Source: Ruminococcus sp.
GTDB taxonomy: Bacteria; Bacillota; Clostridia; Oscillospirales; Ruminococcaceae
Length of the DNA stretch: 64,000 nucleotides
Reading direction: 5' to 3'
NCBI GenBank assembly: GCA_021205185.1
Contig: JAJPYB010000010.1
Coordinates: forward strand, 1-64,000
Shown: in pieces, positions 18,661 through 28,292 of the stretch
Numbering within the stretch: position 1 is the first letter of the stretch
How the letters are laid out: each line of letters begins with the position of its first letter
The notes under the pieces: generated by a model
What the model was told of the DNA's origin: nothing
Databases searched by the model: none
Seen by the model: only the letters and a program-made list of their open reading frames with translations
Position numbers and translations under genes: made by a program

Positions 18661-20169
18661 ATGGTAATGTGGATAGTTTTAGCAATTTACCTTGTGGTAA
18701 TGCTTGCAATCGGCTTTTATTGCCGACATCTTTCTAACACCGTTTCCGACTTTGTTTTAGGAGGAAGAACCTTAGGACCTTGGATGACGGCGTTTGCTTA
18801 TGGAACAAGCTACTTTTCAGCGGTTGTTTTTGTAGGCTACGCAGGAACCTTCGGCTGGAAGTACGGAGTAGCTTCTACCTGGGTAGGAATCGGAAACGCA
18901 GTTATAGGCTCGCTTTTGCCCTGGCTTATTCTGGGCAACAGAACGAGAATTATGACAAAACACTTAGACGCAAAGACGATGCCGGAATACTTTGAACGCC
19001 GTTACGATTCAAAGGGACTTAAGATTATGTCTGCGCTCATTATTTTCGTTTTCCTGATTCCTTATACGGCGTCCGTTTACAACGGTCTTTCAAGGCTGTT
19101 TAATATGGCGTTTGATATTCCTTACGAGTGGTGCATTATAGGAATGGCAGTATTTACGGCGATTTATGTAATTGTCGGCGGATATAAGGCTACTGCTATG
19201 AACGATTTCCTACAGGGAATTTTTATGCTGGTTGGAATCAGTGCCGTTGTTATTACCGCCGTAAGCGGAAAGGGCGGCTTGTTCACAGCTCTTAAGAGCC
19301 TTGGCGAGCAGGGCGAGTACAACACTATTTTTGGACCTGACCCAATAAACTTGATCGGAGTTATAATTTTAACCTCGCTTGGAACGTGGGGCCTGCCGCA
19401 AATGGTTCAGAAATTCTATGCAATCAAGGACAGAAAGGCAGTTAAGCTCGGAACGATAATTTCAACGCTCTTTGCTCTGGTTGTTGCCGGCGGAAGCTAT
19501 TTTCTCGGCGGCTTTGGCCGTCTTTTCGCAACGGCAGATGATGTTGCAGCAAACGGCACCGACTACATAGTGCCGCAAATTATATCAACAATGCCTGACA
19601 TTTTGATAGGAGTTGTTATAGTGCTTGTTTTGTCGGCTTCTATGTCAACCCTTTCAAGCTTGGTTTTAACCTCGTCGTCAACTCTTACAATCGACCTTAT
19701 CAAGCCGTTTTACAAGAAGATGACCGAGAAAAAGCAGGTTGTTATAATGAGAATATTTATTGCAGTTTTCCTGATTATTTCCGTCGGTATCGCAATATTT
19801 ACAATCACCAACCCGAAAACTATTATTTCAACGCTGATGTCTATTTCATGGGGAGCGTTGGCGGGCGCATTCTTAGCACCGTTTATGTATGGACTTTTCT
19901 CAAAGAAAATCACAAAGGCTTCAGTCTGGACGTCCTTCATACTTAGCATGGTATTGGTAATATCTCATATGATTTACTTTACAATTTGCGGAAATACGCT
20001 CACTTTGTGGGGAATTGATATGTCCTCGGCTATTAACTGCGGGGCGATAGTAATGCTTCTGTCGTTGATTGTTGTGCCGATTGTAAGTTCGGTAACGCCT
20101 AAAATGGACAAGGAAAAGCTGGACGTTATATTCAGCTGCTATAAAAAGAAAGAACAAGAAGAAAATTAA
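18661..20169 (+). CDS. Sodium:solute symporter (SSF family)
   Basis: 13-TM type protein; SDFVLGGRTLGPWMTAFAYGTSYFSAVVFVGYAG, GTWGLPQMVQKFYAIKD. Confidence 0.9.
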   Translation: MVMWIVLAIYLVVMLAIGFYCRHLSNTVSDFVLGGRTLGPWMTAFAYGTSYFSAVVFVGYAGTFGWKYGVASTWVGIGNAVIGSLLPWLILGNRTRIMTKHLDAKTMPEYFERRYDSKGLKIMSALIIFVFLIPYTASVYNGLSRLFNMAFDIPYEWCIIGMAVFTAIYVIVGGYKATAMNDFLQGIFMLVGISAVVITAVSGKGGLFTALKSLGEQGEYNTIFGPDPINLIGVIILTSLGTWGLPQMVQKFYAIKDRKAVKLGTIISTLFALVVAGGSYFLGGFGRLFATADDVAANGTDYIVPQIISTMPDILIGVVIVLVLSASMSTLSSLVLTSSSTLTIDLIKPFYKKMTEKKQVVIMRIFIAVFLIISVGIAIFTITNPKTIISTLMSISWGALAGAFLAPFMYGLFSKKITKASVWTSFILSMVLVISHMIYFTICGNTLTLWGIDMSSAINCGAIVMLLSLIVVPIVSSVTPKMDKEKLDVIFSCYKKKEQEEN

Positions 20170-20212
20170 AAACACACGTCCTTCGAGAAAGCTCGGAGGA
20201 CGTTTTTTTGTA
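20170..20212 (+). terminator. Intrinsic terminator
   Basis: aaacacacgtccttcgagaaagctcggaggacgttttttt. Confidence 0.7.
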
Positions 20213-20260
20213 GACAAAGGGCAACTTATTTGGTATACTTGTTTTAAGAGGTGAAAGAGT

Positions 20261-21274
20261 ATGAAATATGTAAAGCCGTCATATTATTGGGATTTTACCT
20301 GTAAAGCACAGGCGTGTCAGGATAATTGCTGTAGGGTAGGCTGGCGAATAGCGGTGGACGAGCAATCGTACTGCTCGCTTTCTGATCACCACGAACCTAT
20401 ATTTAAAAAGCTTTGCAGCGCTATAAAGCTTGACGACGAGGGGTATTACATAAATGGCGGCGAATGCCCTGCCCTTTCAGAAGACGGGCTTTGTGAAATT
20501 GCAAAAAATTATGGCGACGAGGAGCTGGGTTATATTTGCAGAATGCACCCCCGATTTATAAACGAGTATTCTGACAGAACAGAGTACGGACTGGGTCTTG
20601 CCTGTGAGGAAGCGGCAAGGCTTATAATGTTTGACGTGTGTACTGTCTATAGATGCATCGATTCAGGAGATGGCGAAGGTGAAACGGACGAGAAGGCTGA
20701 AAGACTGATTGAGCTTAGAGAAAGTCTTATGCACTTTATTACCTGCAACGGCGCATTAAACGACAAGATTGCAGGAATGCTTATGTACATTCAAAGGATT
20801 GCGCCGCTTTACGCAAACGAGGAATATGAGTCTGCTGAAAGCGTTAAGCTTCAGGAAATCAAGCTTACAAAAAACGCCGAACCGCAAAACGTAGCCGAGC
20901 TTACAGAAGTGTTTAAAGGACTCGAAATACTTGATGAAAAATGGCCGAAGGCTCTCGATAAAGCGAGGGTTAATAGTAAATCAACGGCGTTTGACGGAAA
21001 TCTGAAGCGGATTTTTAACTACTTTTTGTACCGCTATTTTGTTTCATATTCGCTTGACGGCGATATGATGGGAGCGGTAAAGCTGGCGGCGGTAAGCGTT
21101 ATATTGCTTCGGCTCTTATTTATGGACAAAAACAAATATCGCCGAATAAATTTAGCTCATATGTATTCCAAGGAAGTTGAATACAACGAAGAAAATTTGG
21201 AAAATCTTCTGTTTGAGTTTTACACAAATGAAATTTTTGAAACAGAGAATATAATAAAGGCCCTCGCAAATTGA
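20261..21274 (+). CDS. FliB-family (flagellin) lysine-N-methylase homolog
   Basis: MKYVKPSYYWDFTCKAQACQDNCCRVGWRIAVDEQSY...CPALSEDGLCEIAKNYGDEELGYICRMHPRF: Cys-rich FliB signature. Confidence 0.8.
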   Translation: MKYVKPSYYWDFTCKAQACQDNCCRVGWRIAVDEQSYCSLSDHHEPIFKKLCSAIKLDDEGYYINGGECPALSEDGLCEIAKNYGDEELGYICRMHPRFINEYSDRTEYGLGLACEEAARLIMFDVCTVYRCIDSGDGEGETDEKAERLIELRESLMHFITCNGALNDKIAGMLMYIQRIAPLYANEEYESAESVKLQEIKLTKNAEPQNVAELTEVFKGLEILDEKWPKALDKARVNSKSTAFDGNLKRIFNYFLYRYFVSYSLDGDMMGAVKLAAVSVILLRLLFMDKNKYRRINLAHMYSKEVEYNEENLENLLFEFYTNEIFETENIIKALAN

Positions 21275-21292
21275 TGCGAGGGCCTTTTATTT
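21256..21292. terminator. Bidirectional terminator shared by convergent genes
   Basis: aaaggccctcgcaaattgatgcgagggccttttattt; overlaps the 3' end of the FliB-like CDS. Confidence 0.75.
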
Positions 21293-22544
21293 AGAACAAA
21301 TCTCCGTAGAAGGAAAACGGCGAAAGTATTTCTTCAATTTTTAAAAGACGGTTGTACTTTTCGACCCTCTCCGAGCGGCAGGGCGCGCCTGTCTTTATCT
21401 GCCCTGCATTTATAGCAACGGCAAGGTCTGAAATAAAGGTGTCTGCCGTTTCGCCTGAACGGTGAGAGATTATAGTTTTGTAGGCGGCTCCTTTAGCTGT
21501 GTGAATAGCGTCAAGCGCGTCGGTAAGCGTTCCAATTTGATTTACCTTTACCAAAATAGCGTTTGCGTAGCCTTCCTTGATGCCGTCCTGCAGTCGGGAT
21601 TTGTTGGTTACAAACAGGTCGTCGCCGACAATCTGAAGCTTGTCGCCAAGCTTTTGAGTGAGCTTTTTAAAGCCTTCGTAGTCCTCCTCTCCCAGAGGAT
21701 CCTCAACCGAAATTATAGGGTAGTCAGCGGCGAGTTTTTCGACATATTCTATAAGCTCGTCTGAGGTAAGCTGAGTTTTCTTTTTTGGAAGAAAATATCC
21801 GCTCTTAGCCCTCCACTCGCTTGCCGCCATATCGAGCGCCAGCTTAAAGTCCTTTTCTGTGTTATAGCCTGAAAGCCTGATAGCGTCTAAAATCAGCTCT
21901 ATTGCTTCTCTTTCGTCTTTAAGGGTTGGCGCATAGCCGCCCTCGTCGCCAACAGTTGAAGACAACCCCTTTTGTCTTAAAAGCTCGCCTAAATTGTGGT
22001 AGACCGAAACGCTTGCTTCAAGTGCGTTTGAAAATTTAGTAAAGCCCACAGGCATTATCATAAATTCCTGAATATCAAGGTTGTTAGCGGCGTGAGCGCC
22101 TCCGTTTAGAATGTTAAGCATTGGTACAGGCAGCTTTGCGCCGTTTCCCAAATACTGAAAAAGCGGCTGACCATTAGCCTTTGCTGAGGCTCTTGCAAAG
22201 GCAAGAGATACAGACAATACGGCGTTTGCGCCAAGGCTTTTTAGGTTGTCTGTGCCGTCCATTGCTTTTAGCGTGCTGTCAAGCTCCTTTTGCGAAAATT
22301 CGCAGGAGCAAATTTGCGGAGCAATTACGTTGTTGACGTTTGAAATTGCCATTAAAACGCCCTTTCCGCCATATCTGTTCTTGTCGTTATCTCGAAGCTC
22401 TGAAGCTTCAAACTTTCCTGTTGAAGCGCCTGACGGAACGCTTGCGGAGGAGATTGTGTTGTCGTAAAGTGTTATGGTTGTGCGAATTGTGGGATTTCCT
22501 CTTGAATCTAAAATTTCTCTTGCGTAAACTTCTTTAATTCTCAT
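21291..22544 (-). CDS. eno: Enolase (phosphopyruvate hydratase)
   Basis: MRIKEVYAREILDSRGNPTIRTTI, SGASTGKFEASELRD, NILNGGAHAANNLDIQEFMIMP, SVEDPLGEEDYEGF, VKVNQIGTLTDALD, SHRSGETADTFISDLAVAINAGQIKTGAPCRSER. Confidence 0.97.
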   Translation of the reverse strand: MRIKEVYAREILDSRGNPTIRTTITLYDNTISSASVPSGASTGKFEASELRDNDKNRYGGKGVLMAISNVNNVIAPQICSCEFSQKELDSTLKAMDGTDNLKSLGANAVLSVSLAFARASAKANGQPLFQYLGNGAKLPVPMLNILNGGAHAANNLDIQEFMIMPVGFTKFSNALEASVSVYHNLGELLRQKGLSSTVGDEGGYAPTLKDEREAIELILDAIRLSGYNTEKDFKLALDMAASEWRAKSGYFLPKKKTQLTSDELIEYVEKLAADYPIISVEDPLGEEDYEGFKKLTQKLGDKLQIVGDDLFVTNKSRLQDGIKEGYANAILVKVNQIGTLTDALDAIHTAKGAAYKTIISHRSGETADTFISDLAVAINAGQIKTGAPCRSERVEKYNRLLKIEEILSPFSFYGDLF

Positions 22545-22560
22545 TTTTAAAGTCCTTTCA

Positions 22561-23907
22561 CTAGATGGTAAGCGTTCCGTTTTCGCTTTCAACGAGTATC
22601 AGAATTTGCTCCTCCGCACCGGTTTCACAGTTTATATAAACTAATACGTCGGCGTCTGTTTCACTCTTTGTTTTAAATTCGTAGCATAAAAGCTCGCTAC
22701 CTGAGTCTGTTGGAATTACCGCCTTCTGGGATGAAATAACTTGAAGCTTTGGAGATACTTTGTCTGCCGCTTCGTCAGCTGTTATTTTCTCATCGTTAAA
22801 CGATCTTTCGTAGTGGTTGGTTATATATCCTCTTGCGTCGAAGGCTAAAATCTCGCCGTTGTCAAGAGCAATAGATACCTTTACAAGGTCAGCGTAGTAA
22901 ATTACGTCGTCCTCACAGTAGGCAAAATTTACGGTGAGAATGTTGTTGTAAGCTTCGTAATAGGTTTCAGTCATATTGTCAATACCAAGCTCGCCTAAAT
23001 AGCTCAGGGCGTATCGGACAGCTTCTTCGTTTAGAATATTGCTTTCGTCAACGTCACGATTTTTCAGCATATACGAGCAGAAGCCGCCGTTTATTGTTAT
23101 CGCACAGGTCGTATTAGCTGAGGTTCTGAAAAGATATGACGGCATAGTGCTTTGCTCGGTCGTATAGTAGACGAGGTTATTAGCCTGAACTCCGGCTACA
23201 GTAGCCGCTATTTCCTTAGCTTGTTCCTTTGTTATAACCGCTTCGCCCTTTATAAGCTCAGGCGACTTTGTCAGAAGGTGATCGGAATACGGACCGTCGT
23301 AAATTAGCGTTGGGTAGTTGTCAAAGGTCGAGTCAAGCTCCTCAAAGCTGGTGCTGCTTGTATCCGTTTCGTCAAACGTGCTTTCACTTATTGAGGAGAT
23401 TTTTGCATAAGTCAGAAATCCGCCGTCGTTTATATTCTGCTCAACATCCCAGAGCTTATCCTTTAGCGTTACCGAAAGCTCGTACAGAGTACTTAAATTG
23501 TCGTACTCCTTGTTTGTAAGCTCTTCGCCGTCGGCAAGCTTTTTAGCGAGCGACGCTGAGTAGTTTCCAACCTGTGAGAAGAACTTGTAGGTGTCCTCAA
23601 GGTTAAGCTCGCCGACAGGAAGCTGTGAAAGACAGCTTTTTGCTGTTGATGCGTCACGAGAAAGAGAATTTGAAATCTCCTCAAGCATTACAGCGTCGTT
23701 TGAATACATACTTTTTTCGAGGTTTACGCTGATGTTGTCAGCACTTAGCGAAAGATCTTCGATCGCTCGTAAATATCCGTATTCAAGCGCAAGCTCCGCC
23801 TTGTTGGCCTTGCTCATAAGGCAAAAGTTTTGTATAACAAGCACAAGAGCTATTGCTATAATAAAAGTTGTAAGCCGTACCTTTGTTCTAGTTTTCAAAA
23901 AAATCAC
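22561..23907 (-). CDS. Germination protein YpeB family (PepSY domains)
   Basis: N-terminal TM then YLRAIEDLSLSADNISVNLEKSMYSND...; two PepSY-like regions (ITKEQAKEIAATVAGV, ITADEAADKVSPKLQV); YGPYSDHL-like YDGPYSDHLL motif. Confidence 0.85.
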   Translation of the reverse strand: MIFLKTRTKVRLTTFIIAIALVLVIQNFCLMSKANKAELALEYGYLRAIEDLSLSADNISVNLEKSMYSNDAVMLEEISNSLSRDASTAKSCLSQLPVGELNLEDTYKFFSQVGNYSASLAKKLADGEELTNKEYDNLSTLYELSVTLKDKLWDVEQNINDGGFLTYAKISSISESTFDETDTSSTSFEELDSTFDNYPTLIYDGPYSDHLLTKSPELIKGEAVITKEQAKEIAATVAGVQANNLVYYTTEQSTMPSYLFRTSANTTCAITINGGFCSYMLKNRDVDESNILNEEAVRYALSYLGELGIDNMTETYYEAYNNILTVNFAYCEDDVIYYADLVKVSIALDNGEILAFDARGYITNHYERSFNDEKITADEAADKVSPKLQVISSQKAVIPTDSGSELLCYEFKTKSETDADVLVYINCETGAEEQILILVESENGTLTI

Positions 23908-24049
23908 TCCCGAAATAGATTAGGTTTTGTGGGTTAAAGGTAGTATTAACATAATTTGCGAAAAATATACTTGCTTTATGATTGAAAAAAGCTCGCATTT
24001 GTGATAAAATGTTCTTTACACAGGCATTTTACGAAAGAGGGTTAATGGA

Positions 24050-25183
24050 TTGATATATTTTGACAACGGCGCAACCGCAAAGCCGTGTGATGAGGCGATA
24101 AAAGCGGCAAATCAAGCGCTTGAAGCCGAGTGGGGAAATCCGTCTAGCTTACACGCAATGGGCGTTCGGGCGGAGAAAATGGTAAATGACGCAAGAGAAG
24201 CGATAGCAAGCGTTATAAACGCCGAGCCTGGCGAGATAATATTTACATCCTCTGCGACCGAGAGCAACAACACAGCCGTTTTTAGCGCAGCCTTGACAAG
24301 AGGAAAACGCCGAAAGAAGATTATCACCTCAGCATTTGAGCATCCGAGCGTTTCTCAGCCTGTAAAAAGACTTGAGGAAAAGGGCTTTGAGGTGGTGCGA
24401 ATTTACCCTGACAAGACTGGAAGAATTGATCCTCGTAAGGTCTTGTCGCAAATTGACAGCAACACGCTGCTTGTTTCTTTAATGCTTGTGAATAATGAAA
24501 CGGGAGCTATTACCGACGTATCAAAAATATTTAAGGCAGTAAAGGCAAGAGATAAGGAAATTTACACCCACACCGATGCCGTTCAGGGCTTTTTGAAAAT
24601 GAATATAAATTCAAAGACGATGTACGCTGATATGATTTCAATTAGCGGTCATAAGGCTTATGCGCCGAAGGGAATAGGTGCGCTTTACGTTAAAAAGGGA
24701 GTAAACCTTTTGCCGTTTATTGTCGGCGGAGGTCAGGAAAAGGGCAAGAGATCAGGAACCGAATCTACTGTTCTTATAAGCGCTTTGGGCGCCGCCGTAA
24801 ATGCGCACAAGGACGATATTTCTGAAAGACTTGAAAGGGTAAGTGCTTTGCGAAAGCATTTAAAAGAGAAAATCAAAGGAATGGACGGCGTTTATCTCAA
24901 CGAATTTGATAATGCGCTGCCGTACATAAACAGTCTTACAGTCGAGCGCTACAAGAGCGAAACGCTTCTCCATTTTTTAGAGGAAAGAGAGATTTATGTT
25001 TCCTCAGGCTCCGCCTGCTCAAGGGGAAAAAAGAGCGAGGGTTTAAAGGCGTTTGGATATAACGACTCTCAGCTTGATTCAACGCTCAGAATAAGCTTTT
25101 GTGCATCAAATACTCCTGAGCAGATAGACGAGCTTGTAGCGGCTTTAAAGGACGCTAGAGAAAGACTTGTAAAAATACGATAA
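24050..25183 (+). CDS. Cysteine desulfurase (NifS/IscS-like)
   Basis: IYFDNGATAKP, TSSATESNNTAVF, HTDAVQGFLKM, SISGHKAYAPKGIGALYVKKG, SSGSACSRG. Confidence 0.95.
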   Translation: MIYFDNGATAKPCDEAIKAANQALEAEWGNPSSLHAMGVRAEKMVNDAREAIASVINAEPGEIIFTSSATESNNTAVFSAALTRGKRRKKIITSAFEHPSVSQPVKRLEEKGFEVVRIYPDKTGRIDPRKVLSQIDSNTLLVSLMLVNNETGAITDVSKIFKAVKARDKEIYTHTDAVQGFLKMNINSKTMYADMISISGHKAYAPKGIGALYVKKGVNLLPFIVGGGQEKGKRSGTESTVLISALGAAVNAHKDDISERLERVSALRKHLKEKIKGMDGVYLNEFDNALPYINSLTVERYKSETLLHFLEEREIYVSSGSACSRGKKSEGLKAFGYNDSQLDSTLRISFCASNTPEQIDELVAALKDARERLVKIR

Positions 25184-25197
25184 AGGGTGAGCTTATT

Positions 25198-26370
25198 ATG
25201 AATGAAATGCTGCTATTAAAATATGGCGAAATGGCTTTAAAGGGGCAAAACAAAAAGACCTTTGAGGACATTCTTGTCAAGAATACAAAGAGACGACTTA
25301 AAGGATTAGGTAAATTTGAATACAGCAGAGCGCAGTCAACGCTTTATATAAAGCCGCTCGAAGAGGTGGACATAGAGCTTGCTATAGAAAGGCTTTCAAA
25401 GGTTTTCGGAGTGGCAAAAATCTGCAAGGCGGTAATTTGTGAAAAAATCTACGATAAAATTGTAAGCACAGCTCTGCCGTACTTAGAGGACGCTTTGCTG
25501 ACGGCAAAGACGTTTAAGGTAGAAGCCAGAAGAAGCGATAAAAGTTTTCCAATGAAGTCGCCGGAGCTTCAAAAAGAGCTGGGTGCAGATATTCTTTCAG
25601 CATATCCTTATCTTTCGGTCGATGTTCATAACCCCGAGGTTACTGTAACTGTTGAAATCAGAGAGGAGTACGCCTTCGTTCACGCTTATAAAATTAACGG
25701 AGCAGGAGGAATACCGGTAGGCACTTCAGGAAAGGCTATGCTTTTGTTATCCGGCGGAATAGATTCGCCGGTAGCGGGATATATGATGGCAAAAAGAGGA
25801 GTTATCATTGACGCCGTTCATTTTGAAGCGCCGCCGTACACCTCAGAGAGAGCAAAATTAAAGGTCGAAAAGCTCGCAAAGCTTATGAGCGAATATACGG
25901 GAGCGATAAATTTCCATTGCGTTGAATTTACAAAAATTCAGGAGATAATAAAGGAAAAATGCCCCGAGGAGCTTTTTACAATTATTATGCGCCGAATTAT
26001 GATGGAGATTGCCGAAAGGCTTGCAAAAAAAGAGGAAGCAAACTGCTTGGTGACCGGCGAAAGTATAGGTCAGGTTGCAAGCCAGACAATGTACGCTATG
26101 GTTTGTACCGACGCTGCCTGCAACATTCCTGTTTTTCGCCCGCTTATCGGAATGGACAAAACAGAGATAGTTGAAATTTCAAGAAAAATAGGTACGTTTG
26201 AAACCTCTATTGAGCCTTATGAGGACTGCTGTACGGTGTTTACGCCGAAGCATCCGAAAACAAGGCCGCAGTTAAAGGACGTTGAAGCGGCGCAAGCGGC
26301 TTACGATTTTGAGCCGCTTATTCAAGAGGCAGTAAACAGCACAAAGGCGTATATAATCAAGTCGTATTAG
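25198..26370 (+). CDS. thiI: tRNA 4-thiouridine sulfurtransferase ThiI
   Basis: LLKYGEMALKGQNKKTFE, LLSGGIDSPVAGYMMAKRG (PP-loop), ALVTGESIGQVASQT-like CLVTGESIGQVASQTM. Confidence 0.95.
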   Translation: MNEMLLLKYGEMALKGQNKKTFEDILVKNTKRRLKGLGKFEYSRAQSTLYIKPLEEVDIELAIERLSKVFGVAKICKAVICEKIYDKIVSTALPYLEDALLTAKTFKVEARRSDKSFPMKSPELQKELGADILSAYPYLSVDVHNPEVTVTVEIREEYAFVHAYKINGAGGIPVGTSGKAMLLLSGGIDSPVAGYMMAKRGVIIDAVHFEAPPYTSERAKLKVEKLAKLMSEYTGAINFHCVEFTKIQEIIKEKCPEELFTIIMRRIMMEIAERLAKKEEANCLVTGESIGQVASQTMYAMVCTDAACNIPVFRPLIGMDKTEIVEISRKIGTFETSIEPYEDCCTVFTPKHPKTRPQLKDVEAAQAAYDFEPLIQEAVNSTKAYIIKSY

Positions 26371-26510
26371 TTTCCGATTTTAAGCTTGCTGGCAGAAGCG
26401 GAAATCAAGGCGGAAAATCCAATTAGCAAACTGATTTAACAAATTTATATATTGGCAATAACTTCATGAAAAAGTATGTGCAAAATTGAGTAAAAAGGCG
26501 GGGAATATAA

Positions 26511-27038
26511 GTGAAAAATGACAAAAATGACAAATTGATTACAAATACTATTGACAGGACCGCTATAAAAGTGGTAAAATGGTTAACAGAGCATGGGCTT
26601 ACTATATCCTTAGCTGAAAGCTGTACAGGAGGAATGCTGAGCGAAGCGATTACCTCGGTCAGCGGCGCAAGCGAGGTTTACGAGTGCGGAATTTGTTCAT
26701 ATTCAAACAGAATAAAGCAAAGCGTGCTTGGCGTTAAAAGCGAGAGCCTTGAAAAATATGGTGCGGTAAGCGAGCAGGTTGCTAAGGAGATGGCAAACGG
26801 AGCTTTACGTCTGGCGCAAAGCGACATAGCAGTCGGCGTAACAGGCATCGCAGGACCTCTTGGAGGAACCGAGGAAAAGCATGTCGGAACAGTTTGGGTT
26901 TCGGTAGCGACTAAGGAAAAAACAATTGTGAAAAATCTTATGCTCTATAACAGGGGAGTAAAGCTTGAGCGAGAAACCGTAAGGCGGTATACGACTTATG
27001 AGGCGCTTAAAATGGTATTGCAGGTGCTTGGGGCTTAA
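26511..27038 (+). CDS. pncC: CinA C-terminal domain protein / nicotinamide-nucleotide amidohydrolase
   Basis: SLAESCTGGMLSEAITSVSGASEVYECGICSYSNRIKQSVLGV, GVTGIAGPLGGT. Confidence 0.9.
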   Translation: MKNDKNDKLITNTIDRTAIKVVKWLTEHGLTISLAESCTGGMLSEAITSVSGASEVYECGICSYSNRIKQSVLGVKSESLEKYGAVSEQVAKEMANGALRLAQSDIAVGVTGIAGPLGGTEEKHVGTVWVSVATKEKTIVKNLMLYNRGVKLERETVRRYTTYEALKMVLQVLGA

Positions 27039-27059
27039 CTTGAGAATTGAGGTAAGAAT

Positions 27060-28121
27060 ATGTCAATAAAAAACGAGCTTGAAGTTCTCCCTGCTAAGGA
27101 TGATACAAACTTTTTTGTACGTGTTCTCAAATATTTTGTTCCGTGGCGTGGAGATACAATAAGCGATCTTTTCAGAAAATTTATATTTGTAGTTTCGCTG
27201 GTGGTTTTCGCTATATCAGTTTCACAGCTTATCGAGCTCTATTACGGAAACGAGGAAACACAAAGTGATATTTTAGCAATTCAGGATTTAGCTCCAAAGG
27301 CGGAAGCGGAGGATACCACTCTTCCTGAGGATGTTGAGGTTCCTGACGATATGCTACCGCAATGGTACGACCTGTATTCGCTCAATCAGGACGTTGTAGG
27401 CTGGTTGAAGATTGATTCGTTCAGATCAGATCCTGACGATGAAAATACCTGTTATATAAATTATCCTGTTCTGCAATACACAGACAATGAATATTATCTA
27501 TATAAGAACGCATACAAGGAATATTGTCAGTGGGGTTCACTGTTTGCGGATTACTACTACCCGATAACAGGCTACGACAGAGCCGACAATATAGTAATTT
27601 ACGGACATAATATGAGAAGCTTAGGCGTTATGTTCACTCACCTTCATGAGTACAAGTGCGGAGTTGACTTCTTAAAGGAAAATGCTATTATCGACTTTGA
27701 TACGATATATACAAGCGGAGATCAATACATCATCGTCGCCGCTTTTATAGGAACAAGTGAAGAAAGTCAGGACAGCGGTGAAATGTTCGACTACTGGCGG
27801 TTTGGTAACTTTGACGAGGACGAGGAAGCGCATTACAGCTTTGAAAACTTCTACTCAGAGATTACCGACAGAAGTTGGTATTCAAGCGATATAGACTGCA
27901 CCGCAGACGACGAGTATATAACTCTTTCAACCTGCTCAAATGAAGTCAAGGGCTTGAGATGGGTCATCACAGCAAGAAAGATAAGAGATGATGAAACTCA
28001 GGAAGACGTTGACGCAATGATAGAGTCATATGAAAAGAAGGACGATGATGACATCAGATTACCTTCCTCATGGGTTAACGTATGGGGACAGGTTACAATG
28101 TATAAGGGCTGGGACTACTAA
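27060..28121 (+). CDS. Class B sortase
   Basis: N-terminal TM; WLKIDS..INYPVLQYTDNEYYLYKNAYKEYCQWGSLFADYYY, IYGHNMRS (His), ITLSTCSNEVKGLRWVITARKI (Cys, Arg). Confidence 0.9.
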   Translation: MSIKNELEVLPAKDDTNFFVRVLKYFVPWRGDTISDLFRKFIFVVSLVVFAISVSQLIELYYGNEETQSDILAIQDLAPKAEAEDTTLPEDVEVPDDMLPQWYDLYSLNQDVVGWLKIDSFRSDPDDENTCYINYPVLQYTDNEYYLYKNAYKEYCQWGSLFADYYYPITGYDRADNIVIYGHNMRSLGVMFTHLHEYKCGVDFLKENAIIDFDTIYTSGDQYIIVAAFIGTSEESQDSGEMFDYWRFGNFDEDEEAHYSFENFYSEITDRSWYSSDIDCTADDEYITLSTCSNEVKGLRWVITARKIRDDETQEDVDAMIESYEKKDDDDIRLPSSWVNVWGQVTMYKGWDY

Positions 28122-28292
28122 AATAAAAAAAGAAACTGTAGCCCGCCAGAAGGCAAATGCTTTTAACCCTAATCCTGAAAAAAACAGAGAAGCGGGATAG
28201 GGATTAAATAAAAACCAATTTTTTAAATTTTCAAAAAGTCTTGGAGAGGACATTTTGAATGAAAGACAGCTTTTTGCTGTCGGAAAGGCAAA

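Noticed and set aside
28130-28292. c-di-AMP (ydaO-yuaA) riboswitch upstream of the wall protein gene
   Set aside because: Hairpin present, but the conserved ydaO core sequences were not found by eye; kept only as an unclassified leader
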